A stretch of DNA of 7,647 nt from an uncultured Lachnospiraceae bacterium. GTDB taxonomy: Bacteria > Bacillota > Clostridia > Lachnospirales > Lachnospiraceae. Below the pieces are notes generated by a model. The model was not told where the DNA came from, made no database searches, and saw only the letters and a program-made list of their open reading frames with translations. The position numbers and the translations under genes were made by a program. Numbering within the stretch: the stretch's first letter is position 1; each line of letters opens with the position of its first letter. This document shows, one piece after another, positions 1-6,257 of this stretch. The stretch is from NCBI GenBank assembly GCA_958446555.1, contig CAUCWU010000106.1, positions 1-7,647 of the forward strand, read 5' to 3'.

Positions 1-86
1 GAATCCTCGTCCGACCCGTCGAGCGGGGTTGTTCAAAGTACACCAAAATCCTCGAAAAAGCCATCGTTTCTGTAAGAAAAAAGTAA
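1..86. other. Unassigned left edge: gene tail or tRNA 3' end
   Basis: This stretch is clearly richer in GC than the AT-rich DNA that starts near position 75. All three plus-strand frames are open from base 1 to stops at 73-75, 84-86 and about 101-103, so a truncated coding tail is possible. The third frame gives a peptide ending ILEKAIVSVRKK, which looks protein-like, but I do not recognise a family. Alternatively, the first bases (GAATCCTCG then TCCGACC) could be the T-loop, T-stem and acceptor 3' strand of a tRNA cut by the window edge; no encoded CCA follows directly, and the partner strands are outside the window. I cannot choose between these. Confidence 0.25.
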
Positions 87-97
87 AGATAATAGTA

Positions 98-126
98 TTG
101 TAAAATAAAGAAAATTCTGATAAATT
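98..126 (+). promoter_or_regulatory. Candidate sigma-A promoter for the small membrane protein
   Basis: TTGTAA (98-103) and TAAATT (121-126) are separated by 17 bp. Each matches 4 of 6 positions of the vegetative consensus. The predicted start near 133 would leave a leader of about 36 nt with the ribosome site at 155-160. The surroundings are very AT-rich, so chance matches are likely. Confidence 0.3.
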
Positions 127-168
127 AAAAGTAACAGATGTTGTAAAAATAAAAAGGAGGGATTGCGT

Positions 169-423
169 ATGTTGTCAGTATGTATTTTAATTGGAATGGC
201 GATCGTGTTAATTGGCTTTTTGATCTACGGATGGAAAAAACGGATTTTTATTGAAAACTATGGAATCTATTGGATTGCAAGTGGAGTTGCAATTTTTCTA
301 GTTGCTTTCCATGTATTTGAGAGAGCACGCTATCAAAATTTTGTGATTCTAGTTGTGAACGATGTGATTTTATTTGCAGCATTTGTAATGGCAGGAGTTA
401 TAGGATATTTCCAGAGCAAATAG
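169..423 (+). CDS. Small integral membrane protein, function unknown
   Basis: This 84-residue protein is almost entirely hydrophobic. Three membrane segments can be seen at about residues 3-22, 32-49 and 58-80, separated by short charged loops (GWKKRIFIEN and ERARYQN). I do not recognise a family and see no catalytic motif or cysteine pair. The ATG at 169 is chosen because AGGAGG at 155-160 sits 8 nt before it; the in-frame TTG at 163 would be only 2 nt from that site. The gene stands alone: it has its own candidate promoter upstream, and about 100 bp with another candidate promoter separate it from the peptidase operon. It could be a holin-like or accessory membrane protein, but nothing in the sequence decides this. 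Confidence 0.7.
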   Translation: MLSVCILIGMAIVLIGFLIYGWKKRIFIENYGIYWIASGVAIFLVAFHVFERARYQNFVILVVNDVILFAAFVMAGVIGYFQSK

Positions 424-455
424 TAAAAGTTATTCATGTTATGTTTGGCTTTCCC

Positions 456-484
456 TTGCTTAATTGTTCCATATGCAGTAAAAT
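456..484 (+). promoter_or_regulatory. Candidate sigma-A promoter of the peptidase operon
   Basis: TTGCTT (456-461) and TAAAAT (479-484, 5 of 6 matches) are spaced by 17 bp. The predicted transcription start near 491 lies before the chosen ATG at 524 and just before the alternative GTG at 494. A start at 494 would therefore be nearly leaderless, which supports the downstream ATG. Confidence 0.4.
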
Positions 485-523
485 ATTTTTGTAGTGATGG
501 TAAGCACAGAAAGGAAGACTGCC

Positions 524-916
524 ATGGAGTATGACAGATTTCAAGAGATCCTGCAGGAAGAGGCAGAAAAGATACCGGAGAAGTTTTTTGATGAACTAAA
601 TGGTGGTGTAATCATCTCAGAAGAGACGAAGTTAAGTCCCTATGCGAAAAATAATGATCTTTATATAGCAGGCCAGTATTTAAAGAGCTATCAGATGGGC
701 AAGCAGATCGTGATCTATTATGGAAGTATGATGCGTTTGTTTGGCCATTTGGATGAGGAAGGGATGCGGCGAGAGATTGCGCGTGTGCTTCGCCATGAAT
801 TAAAGCATCATATAGAGGGGCGTGCAGGGCTTCGCTCTCTGGAAAAATGGGATGAAAGACAGATCGCGAGCTACCTGCAAAGAGGATTTTGTGCGGAAAG
901 GAAAAGAGAAAAATGA
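524..916 (+). CDS. Small zincin-like metallopeptidase family protein
   Basis: A 130-residue soluble protein without signal peptide or membrane segment. Residues 91-96 read HELKHH, an HExxH zinc-binding motif, followed by IEGRAGLRSLEKWDE. The E/D residues about 10-15 positions on could supply the third metal ligand. The size and motif fit the small bacterial zincin-like 'metallopeptidase family' (PF06262-like) proteins, whose substrate is unknown. The ATG at 524 is preferred because AAGGAAG lies 6 nt upstream at 511-517; GTG 494 and ATG 497 lack such a site. The stop codon overlaps the ATG of the M3 peptidase gene as ATGA, so the two are probably translationally coupled and transcribed together. 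Proteolytic activity is inferred from the motif only. Confidence 0.75.
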   Translation: MEYDRFQEILQEEAEKIPEKFFDELNGGVIISEETKLSPYAKNNDLYIAGQYLKSYQMGKQIVIYYGSMMRLFGHLDEEGMRREIARVLRHELKHHIEGRAGLRSLEKWDERQIASYLQRGFCAERKREK

Positions 917-2670
917 ATCAGGAATGGTCATTGGACGTATTGTATCACGGATATGAGGATCCGAAGTTTGACGAGGATATGAAAAAGCTGGAGGCTGATG
1001 TTTCCAAGATGAAGGGACAGGTTGAGGAAGCGACAAAGCTTGACCCAGTAACAGGACTTGAGACTTGTCTGAAGCTTCAGGAGGAAATGGCAGCACTTCG
1101 CAGTCGCTTGGGTGAATTTATTTCATTAAAGGCATCTGTCAATACCTCAGACAGCAAGACAAATGACATGTATGCACGTTATGATCGCATCATGGCAAAT
1201 CAGACAGGGGCAAGAGTTACATTCTGTAAGTATGTCTCCTCAATTGAAAATTTGGATCAGGTGATTGAACAGAGTAGCCTTTTGACAGAGTATCGCTATT
1301 ATCTGACTCAGATTAAAGAAAATGCATCTCATATGCTCTCAGATGAGATGGAAGATTTGATTGCCCATATGGATATCACCGGAGGCGGTGCATGGGGCAA
1401 GCTGTTTGACTATTTGACTTCTTCTTTAAAGGTAGATTACGAGGGAAAGACAATCACACTTCCAGCTGTTCGAAATCTAGCAACCAGTGAGGACAAAGAG
1501 GTTAGAAAGAAGGCATACGAGGCAGAGCTTGCAAGCTATGACAAGATTGCCGATTCCATTGCATTTGCGCTCAATAACATCAAAGGTCAGGTAGCGATGC
1601 TGTCTGCAAAGAGATGCTATGAGAGTCCGCTCGCAATGACATTGGATCAGTGCTGCATGAAGAAAGAGACACTCGATGCGATGTTTACTGCGATTCGCGA
1701 GTATCTGCCAAAGTTTTGGGAGTATTTAAAGGCAAAGGCAAAGTACTTAGGCCACGAGGGTGGACTGCCTTGGTATGACATGTTTGCACCAGTTGGAAAA
1801 ATGGAGTCTAACTACACAGCAGAGACAGCAAGAGATGCATTAGTTGAAAACTTTAGCCATTTTTCAACAGAATTATCTGATATGATGGCACGCGCTTTTG
1901 CGGAGAGCTGGATTGATTTTTATCCGCATGAAGGAAAGGTTGGCGGTGCATTCTGCGCAAATGTAACGACAGCAAAGCAGAGCCGTATCCTGACAAACTT
2001 TAATGGATCATTTGATTCTGTTGTTACACTGGCACATGAGCTTGGCCATGCCTTCCACAATCAGCAGATCTTTGAAAACCGCATTTTAAATCAGGATTAT
2101 TCAATGCCGGTTGCAGAGACTGCATCTACATTCAATGAGACACACTTCATGGTAAGTGCCTATGAGAAATCAAACGATCCTCAGGAAAAGCTTGCCATTT
2201 TGGAGAATTTGTTGTCAGGAACCACTCAGATTATCTGTGATATCTATTCCAGATTTTTGTTTGAGGATGCGGTATTCCACAAGTGTGAATCTCAGTTTTT
2301 GATGACAGAGGATTTAAAGGCAATCATGCTCGATGCACAAAAGAAAGCTTACGGTGATGGATTGGATCACACAAAGCTTCATCCATATATGTGGACCTGC
2401 AAGAGCCATTACTATTCCTCAGGCTTAAGCTACTATAACTTCCCGTACGCATTTGGCGGTCTATTTGCAATGGGTCTGTACACGCAGTTCCAGAACGAGG
2501 GAGAAAGCTTTGTTCCAAAGTATAAGGCTCTGTTAAAGGCAACTGCAACTTGCTCAGTAGAAGATACAGCCAAGATGGCAGGAATCGATCTGACAAAGCC
2601 AGAGTTTTGGAGAAGTAGTCTTCAGACATTTGCAAAGTTAATCGACGAGTATGTTGCATTGATTGGTTAA
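913..2670 (+). CDS. M3-family oligoendopeptidase (PepF-like zinc metallopeptidase)
   Basis: This 585-residue cytoplasmic zinc peptidase is close to the usual size of PepF/M3B enzymes (about 560-610). Family members cleave short peptides, often those released by protein turnover or uptake. The N-terminal 200 residues are helical and charged, as in the M3 N-terminal lobe. The catalytic motif HELGHAFH lies at residues 375-382, giving H375 and H379 as zinc ligands and E376 as general base. The segment AETASTFNE follows, with E402 as likely third ligand. A histidine/tyrosine-rich stretch near residues 485-520 (HPYMWTCKSHYYSSGLSYYN) matches the substrate-binding region of the family. No signal peptide is present. 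ATG 913 is chosen over TTG 889 because AGGA at 899-902 stands 10 nt before it and the family usually starts there. The start overlaps the upstream zincin by 4 nt. I leave the symbol blank because M3 subgroups cannot be told apart by eye. Confidence 0.93.
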   Translation: MNQEWSLDVLYHGYEDPKFDEDMKKLEADVSKMKGQVEEATKLDPVTGLETCLKLQEEMAALRSRLGEFISLKASVNTSDSKTNDMYARYDRIMANQTGARVTFCKYVSSIENLDQVIEQSSLLTEYRYYLTQIKENASHMLSDEMEDLIAHMDITGGGAWGKLFDYLTSSLKVDYEGKTITLPAVRNLATSEDKEVRKKAYEAELASYDKIADSIAFALNNIKGQVAMLSAKRCYESPLAMTLDQCCMKKETLDAMFTAIREYLPKFWEYLKAKAKYLGHEGGLPWYDMFAPVGKMESNYTAETARDALVENFSHFSTELSDMMARAFAESWIDFYPHEGKVGGAFCANVTTAKQSRILTNFNGSFDSVVTLAHELGHAFHNQQIFENRILNQDYSMPVAETASTFNETHFMVSAYEKSNDPQEKLAILENLLSGTTQIICDIYSRFLFEDAVFHKCESQFLMTEDLKAIMLDAQKKAYGDGLDHTKLHPYMWTCKSHYYSSGLSYYNFPYAFGGLFAMGLYTQFQNEGESFVPKYKALLKATATCSVEDTAKMAGIDLTKPEFWRSSLQTFAKLIDEYVALIG

Positions 2671-2698
2671 TAAAATATTTATTTTTGATAATAGTTTG

Positions 2699-2718
2699 GT
2701 AAGAATTCGTAAGATTTC
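2699..2718 (+). repeat. Tandem 10-bp direct repeat
   Basis: GTAAGAATTC and GTAAGATTTC are adjacent copies differing at one base, ending 21 bp before the -35 of the RNA promoter. One-helical-turn spacing would suit a dimeric activator, but no protein can be named. Confidence 0.35.
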
Positions 2719-2739
2719 TTTAAGGCAGTGGTCAAAATT

Positions 2740-2767
2740 TAGACACAAATACCCTGTATGATATAGT
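2740..2767 (+). promoter_or_regulatory. Sigma-A-type promoter for the intergenic RNA
   Basis: TAGACA (2740-2745) and TATAGT (2762-2767) each match 5 of 6 consensus bases, with a 16-bp spacer. It is the best vegetative promoter match in the gap after the oligoendopeptidase. The predicted start is near 2774, about 130 nt before a strong terminator. A 7-bp inverted repeat, AAAGCTT (2769-2775) with AAGCTTT (2782-2788), spans the expected start site and could be an operator. Confidence 0.5.
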
Positions 2768-2773
2768 CAAAGC

Positions 2774-2933
2774 TTAGATAAAAGCTTTTGAAACAGTCTG
2801 AATCGTGATGACTGTGGATCAAACAAACAGGTTTGCATTTTATACCACAGGCAGACAAAAACATCAAGCCGGGTGAGTTACCGGCAGCCCTCCCCCTTTT
2901 TTAGTACCCCAGCAGAAGCTGGGGTATTTTTTT
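2774..2933 (+). ncRNA. Candidate structured RNA upstream of the LTA synthase gene
   Basis: The stretch has its own promoter, no convincing ORF, and ends in a strong intrinsic terminator, predicting an RNA of about 160 nt. Visible stems, in order: ACAGTC (2793-2798) with GACTGT (2810-2815); CTGTGG (2812-2817) with CCACAG (2845-2850), enclosing CAAAC/GTTTG (2820-2824/2831-2835); GCCGG (2868-2872) with CCGGC (2881-2885); then an unpaired CCCTCCCCC (2888-2896) plus six T; then the terminator hairpin. The first two stems share bases 2812-2815 and exclude one another, as in a switch. It does not match the riboswitch classes I know (no T-box, TPP, SAM, cobalamin or complete c-di-GMP core). It may be a trans-acting small RNA, or a leader controlling read-through into the LTA synthase gene. 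The 5' end is inferred from the promoter. Confidence 0.5.
2905..2933 (+). terminator. Strong intrinsic terminator
   Basis: TACCCCAGC (2905-2913) pairs perfectly with GCTGGGGTA (2918-2926) across an AGAA tetraloop, followed by seven T (2927-2933). It would end both the candidate RNA and read-through from the peptidase operon. There is no T-run on the other side, so it works for the plus strand only. Confidence 0.93.
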
Positions 2934-2960
2934 ATCCGAATGGCGCTGTAAACTGTTCAC

Positions 2961-2989
2961 TTTACAATCTTTCTCTTTTGTGCTAAAGT
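2961..2989 (+). promoter_or_regulatory. Candidate promoter of the LTA synthase gene
   Basis: TTTACA (2961-2966, 5 of 6) and TAAAGT (2984-2989, 4 of 6) are separated by 17 bp, just after the terminator. A start near 2996 gives a leader of about 47 nt. This start would exclude the in-frame codon at 2995 as the translation start. Confidence 0.45.
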
Positions 2990-3042
2990 AGTCAATGATT
3001 TTTATTGCCTGTGAGGATTCAGGCGGAAGGAGAAAGAAAATA

Positions 3043-5025
3043 ATGAGTTTTAAGGAGAAAGTCGCTTCATGGCGGCAGGAGGTACATATCGGAAAAACCA
3101 AGTCTCGTCTGATGAAAGCAGCAATTTTACTCGTATGCTTTGTTGTTTTGATCGGTATGGCCTGGTTTTACAGCGAGTTTTCCGCAAAAGACTTTGCGAT
3201 TCTTGTTGGCCTTTGTGTACTGACACTTGCAGTATATCTGATTGATATGCCAGTGCATCCGGTAATCCGAGCTTTGTTTGCATTAGTGATTCCACTAGGG
3301 TGCTTTTACACATTTGAGACGCTGACGCATCAGATGAGCACGATGATTGATCTGGCAAAGCAGCTCAATATTGCTTTTTATTACTGGTTGTTTTTATTTG
3401 TATTTTTTATTGCAGGAAGAACCAGCATTTCGATGGGTATTTGTGTGTCGTTAATCGCAGCAATCGGAGTTGGCAACTATTTTGTCGTTTTGTTCCGTTC
3501 CAATCCAATTGTGCCGTGGGACATCTACTCATTAGAAACTGCGATGAGCGTAGCTGACAATTATGTCTTTTCGGTAGACTGGGCACTTGCAGAGCATATC
3601 GCAATGTTTCTTTTGATGTTGATCGTCGGTGTTCGCACGAATCTTCGTCTGAATAAAAAGATTACACGTGCAATCTTGACAGTAGCGATGTGTATCCCAG
3701 CTTACTTCTATATTTCCTATTTGTGGCAGGATGATCTGGAACGAAATACCGGATTAAATGATACGCTGTTCAATGCAAAATATATGCACAGCAAGGATGG
3801 ATTCTTTGTATCCCTCATTTTGGATATTCATTTTCTTCAGATCGAGGAGCCGGCAAATTATTCAGATGAGTATGCACTTTCTCTGCTGGATTCTCAGGAA
3901 GTGGAAACGGTAGATACACCAGAGGAACTGCCGGATATCATTGCGATCATGGATGAGACCTTCTCAGATCCGGCAGTGCTTGGTGAATTTGAAACGAATA
4001 AAGATTATATGCCATTTGTACACAGTATTTTAAACGGAGAGGTTGCCAATACGATCAGTGGTTATACTTGTGTATCCGTCTTAGGCGGAAATACAGCAAA
4101 CTCCGAGTTTGAGTTTTTGACCGGAAATTCGATGGCATTCTTCCCAAATGGTTCTGTTCCGTATCTGCAATATATTCGCGATGGTGTTAGCACGATTGTG
4201 CCGCAGCTAGAAGAATACGGCTATACAACTTACGGCACCCATCCGTACCGTGCAAAGGGTTGGAATCGAGAGTTTATCTATGATCTGATGGGTTTTGACT
4301 ATCGTTTCTTCCAGGGTAGCTTCCCGTTTGAGGATAAGCTTCGAAATTATGTCTCAGATGAGGCTGATTTCAAGAGCATCCTAGAGTGGAGAGACAATAC
4401 CGATGGACCGTTCTTTATGTTCAATGTCACAATGCAAAATCACAGCAATTACGGTGGTGACTTTGACAATTTCGATCCGCAGATCACAGCAAAATTCAAA
4501 AACACATTGTCCAACAAATATCTGAATAAATACTTGTCTTTGATGTATGAGACCGATCAGGATGTGGCAGAGCTTTTGAGCAAGCTGTCCCAGTCTGACA
4601 GAAAGACAATCGTTGTATTCTTTGGCGATCATCAGCCGAATGATTATGTAGTTCGTCCGATCTACAAAGAGCATGGACTTGATTTTGATAATCAGACCTA
4701 TGAACAACAGCAGCAGCGTCAGAAAACACCATTCTTTATCTGGGCAAACTATGATATTCAAGAACAGACGGGTGTGGAGATTAGCTTGAACTATCTGAAC
4801 ATTTTACTGTTTGAGACGGCAGGACTTCAGCTTGACGAATACCAGACCTTCCGCAAGAATCTGTGGCAGGGTGAGATTCCGATGATGAATGCAGTTGGCT
4901 ATAAGAATGCAGATGGCGAACTGGTAGAGTATGATGATGCTCCAGAGAATATTCAGGCGCTTTTGAATGAGTATCAGAACATTCAGTACTATCGCATGGA
5001 GCGTGAGTATTCGAAGAAAAAGTAA
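3043..5025 (+). CDS. LTA synthase family protein (membrane-anchored sulfatase-fold transferase)
   Basis: This 660-residue protein has about seven hydrophobic segments (roughly 25-43, 51-68, 74-91, 110-126, 129-151, 182-197, 208-228) and then an extracellular sulfatase-fold domain from about residue 300. Relative to staphylococcal LtaS, the expected metal and catalytic residues are present: E305 in MDETFSD, nucleophile candidate T351 in GGNTANSE, H467 in MQNHSNY, and D529/H530 in FGDHQPN. Family members transfer glycerol-phosphate from phosphatidylglycerol to a growing lipoteichoic-acid-type polymer, or modify glycolipids with it; which of these applies here cannot be decided. ATG 3043 is chosen because AAGGAG (3027-3032) precedes it by 10 nt. 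Its own promoter follows the terminator at 2905-2933. The 3' end is overlapped by the antisense reading frame of spoIIID, and no terminator is visible after its stop. Confidence 0.92.
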   Translation: MSFKEKVASWRQEVHIGKTKSRLMKAAILLVCFVVLIGMAWFYSEFSAKDFAILVGLCVLTLAVYLIDMPVHPVIRALFALVIPLGCFYTFETLTHQMSTMIDLAKQLNIAFYYWLFLFVFFIAGRTSISMGICVSLIAAIGVGNYFVVLFRSNPIVPWDIYSLETAMSVADNYVFSVDWALAEHIAMFLLMLIVGVRTNLRLNKKITRAILTVAMCIPAYFYISYLWQDDLERNTGLNDTLFNAKYMHSKDGFFVSLILDIHFLQIEEPANYSDEYALSLLDSQEVETVDTPEELPDIIAIMDETFSDPAVLGEFETNKDYMPFVHSILNGEVANTISGYTCVSVLGGNTANSEFEFLTGNSMAFFPNGSVPYLQYIRDGVSTIVPQLEEYGYTTYGTHPYRAKGWNREFIYDLMGFDYRFFQGSFPFEDKLRNYVSDEADFKSILEWRDNTDGPFFMFNVTMQNHSNYGGDFDNFDPQITAKFKNTLSNKYLNKYLSLMYETDQDVAELLSKLSQSDRKTIVVFFGDHQPNDYVVRPIYKEHGLDFDNQTYEQQQQRQKTPFFIWANYDIQEQTGVEISLNYLNILLFETAGLQLDEYQTFRKNLWQGEIPMMNAVGYKNADGELVEYDDAPENIQALLNEYQNIQYYRMEREYSKKK

Positions 5026-5281
5026 CAGGATGCGCGAGATGGCGATATTTTTCACGAGTCGCCATACCGCCGCGAATGTGTCGCTCAGATTTGTTAATGT
5101 CAAGGATAATCCGTGTCTGGAAGGCCAGGCGCGGATTTATCTGAATTAGACGCTGTGTCACATCTTTGTGGACAGTGGATTTGCTGACACCAAATTGTTT
5201 GGCAGTTTGACGAACAGTGGCACTGTTGTCAACAATGTATTGGGCGATGCGGGTAACGCGTTCTTCTATATAGTCTTTCAT
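4781..5281 (-). CDS. spoIIID: Sporulation transcriptional regulator SpoIIID with read-through C-terminus
   Basis: Residues 1-81 match SpoIIID closely: MKDYIEERVTRIAQYIV at the start, a helix-turn-helix at about 21-42 containing FGVSKSTVHKDVT, and KSERHIRGGMATREKY near 64-79. SpoIIID is a DNA-binding protein of the sporulation mother cell that activates or represses many sigma-E and sigma-K genes. Family members are about 80-95 residues long. Here no stop occurs at that point; the frame continues to 166 residues, and the last 80 or so are Ser/His-rich, low in conserved character, and are the antisense of the LTA synthase 3' end. That tail is probably a lost stop codon or a sequence error rather than a domain. 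The start has GAGG (5287-5290) 5 nt upstream and a sigma-E-type promoter before it. It diverges from cutC. Confidence 0.9.
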   Translation of the reverse strand: MKDYIEERVTRIAQYIVDNSATVRQTAKQFGVSKSTVHKDVTQRLIQINPRLAFQTRIILDINKSERHIRGGMATREKYRHLAHPVTFSSNTHAPCDSTECSDTHSKAPEYSLEHHHTLPVRHLHSYSQLHSSSESHPATDSCGRSGIRQAEVLPSQTVKCSDSSS

Positions 5282-5308
5282 GGAGACCTCAAAAGTGGTT
5301 GTTTTTAC

Positions 5309-5337
5309 AATGTATGCGCGGGAAAGTGGGATATGCC
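5309..5337 (-). promoter_or_regulatory. Sigma-E-type sporulation promoter of spoIIID
   Basis: Read on the minus strand, GGCATATC (5337-5330) is followed after 13 bp by CATACATT (5316-5309). This closely fits the mother-cell sigma-E pattern (an ATAT-type -35 and CATACA.T -10). Transcription would begin about 20 nt before the ATG at 5281. Bacillus subtilis spoIIID is known to be sigma-E dependent, so motif and gene identity support one another. Confidence 0.75.
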
Positions 5338-5368
5338 CCTATAAATAAAAAGAAAAGAGGAAAAACAA

Positions 5369-6130
5369 ATGAGCGAGAACACGATCCTTGAAGTGTGCAC
5401 AGACAGTGTAGAGTCTGCGATTGCAGCGAAAAAAGGTGGTGCTGATCGAATTGAGCTGTGCAGCAATTTGATTATCGGAGGAACGACTCCGGATCGAAAG
5501 CTCTATCAGATGATTCAAAATGAGACTGGCATTCCAGCTCGCATTCTGATTCGTCCGCGTTTTGGCGATTTTTGCTACAGCAAGTATGAGAAGGAGTTGA
5601 TTCTGGAACAGATTCAAGTCTTTCGCGAGGAGGGAGCAGCTGGCGTTGTGATTGGCGCATTGCTACCGGATGGAAGTTTCGATTTGGAATTTATGGAGCA
5701 GTGTGTGAAGGCAGCAGGAAATTGTAAGGTTACTTGCCACCGCGCATTTGATATGTGTAAGGATGCAGAGAATGCACTGGAGGAACTGATTCGTCTGGGT
5801 GTTGACACACTTCTGACATCTGGTCAAAAGCCGTCAGCGATTGCAGGAGCAGATTGTCTTGAGGAATTATCAAAGAAGGCAGCAGGACGCATTCATATTT
5901 TGGCAGGAGCAGGTGTATCCGATGCAGTGATCAAGCCATTATATGAAAGAGGAATCAGACAGTTTCACCTTTCGGCAAAGAGAGAGCTAGAGAGCAAGAT
6001 GCAATATCGAAATACACAGGTGAATATGGGACTTCCGGGAATGAGCGAATATATGATCTGGCAGACCGACGAGGAGAAGGTAAGAAAAGCTCGTATGGTG
6101 TTAGATACTTGTGGTGTAGAAAAAGAGTAG
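5369..6130 (+). CDS. cutC: CutC family protein (copper homeostasis, TIM barrel)
   Basis: The 253-residue length is typical of CutC, a cytoplasmic TIM-barrel protein. Family signatures appear in order: ILEVCTDSVESA near residues 6-17, GADRIELCSNL near 24-34 followed by GGTTPD, IRPRFGDFCYS near 61-71, KVTCHRAFD in the middle, LLTSGQ near 148-153, and ILAGAGV near 171-177. The name comes from a link to copper tolerance, but the biochemical role is not settled and the fold suggests an enzyme. No copper-transport gene is nearby, so copper function here is only by family name. AGAGG (5356-5360) precedes ATG 5369 by 8 nt. The gene diverges from spoIIID across an 87-bp gap; TATAAA at 5340-5345 is a possible -10 but lacks a clear -35. 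No U-tailed terminator follows the stop. Confidence 0.93.
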   Translation: MSENTILEVCTDSVESAIAAKKGGADRIELCSNLIIGGTTPDRKLYQMIQNETGIPARILIRPRFGDFCYSKYEKELILEQIQVFREEGAAGVVIGALLPDGSFDLEFMEQCVKAAGNCKVTCHRAFDMCKDAENALEELIRLGVDTLLTSGQKPSAIAGADCLEELSKKAAGRIHILAGAGVSDAVIKPLYERGIRQFHLSAKRELESKMQYRNTQVNMGLPGMSEYMIWQTDEEKVRKARMVLDTCGVEKE

Positions 6131-6167
6131 GCGTATTACGAAAGTAGACATAAAGTGAGATCAATGC

Positions 6168-6257
6168 ATGGCAAAATCAAAGACAGAATCAAATAAAAAA
6201 TTGAAAAAGGCATTAGAAAAGGCCCGGCAAATATCGAAAATGCCGGACCCTGTATAG
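6168..6257 (+). CDS. Possible 29-residue basic small protein
   Basis: A short ORF 37 nt after the cutC stop reads MAKSKTESNKKLKKALEK and continues with a Lys-rich, helix-favouring sequence ending in KMPDPV. It looks more protein-like than chance but has no strong ribosome site: only AAGTGAG near 6152-6158. Its 3' end overlaps the first hairpin of the structured gap. No family is recognised, and it may be noncoding. Confidence 0.2.
   Translation: MAKSKTESNKKLKKALEKARQISKMPDPV

Noticed and set aside
889..912. Upstream TTG start for the oligoendopeptidase
   Set aside because: The ATG at 913 has a suitable ribosome site and ATGA coupling, and the extra residues (CGKEKRK) are not family-like.
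2812..2890. Resemblance to a c-di-GMP-I riboswitch (GCCGGG...ACCGGCAG hairpin)
   Set aside because: Only the 3' hairpin looks similar; the conserved GACGCAAAGC-type core and the partner stem are missing.
2995..3042. Earlier start for the LTA synthase family protein
   Set aside because: It coincides with the predicted transcription start and would put the good AAGGAG site inside the gene; ATG 3043 is correctly spaced.
5040..5064. TGGCGA/TCGCCA hairpin just after the LTA synthase stop as a terminator
   Set aside because: No T-run follows on the plus strand, the loop is long, and on the minus strand it is part of the conserved SpoIIID coding sequence.
5108..5137. Imperfect inverted repeat AATCCG...CTGG/CCAG...CGGATT
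   Set aside because: It lies inside the conserved coding part of spoIIID and is explained by its codons; no T-run and no sign of a regulatory site.
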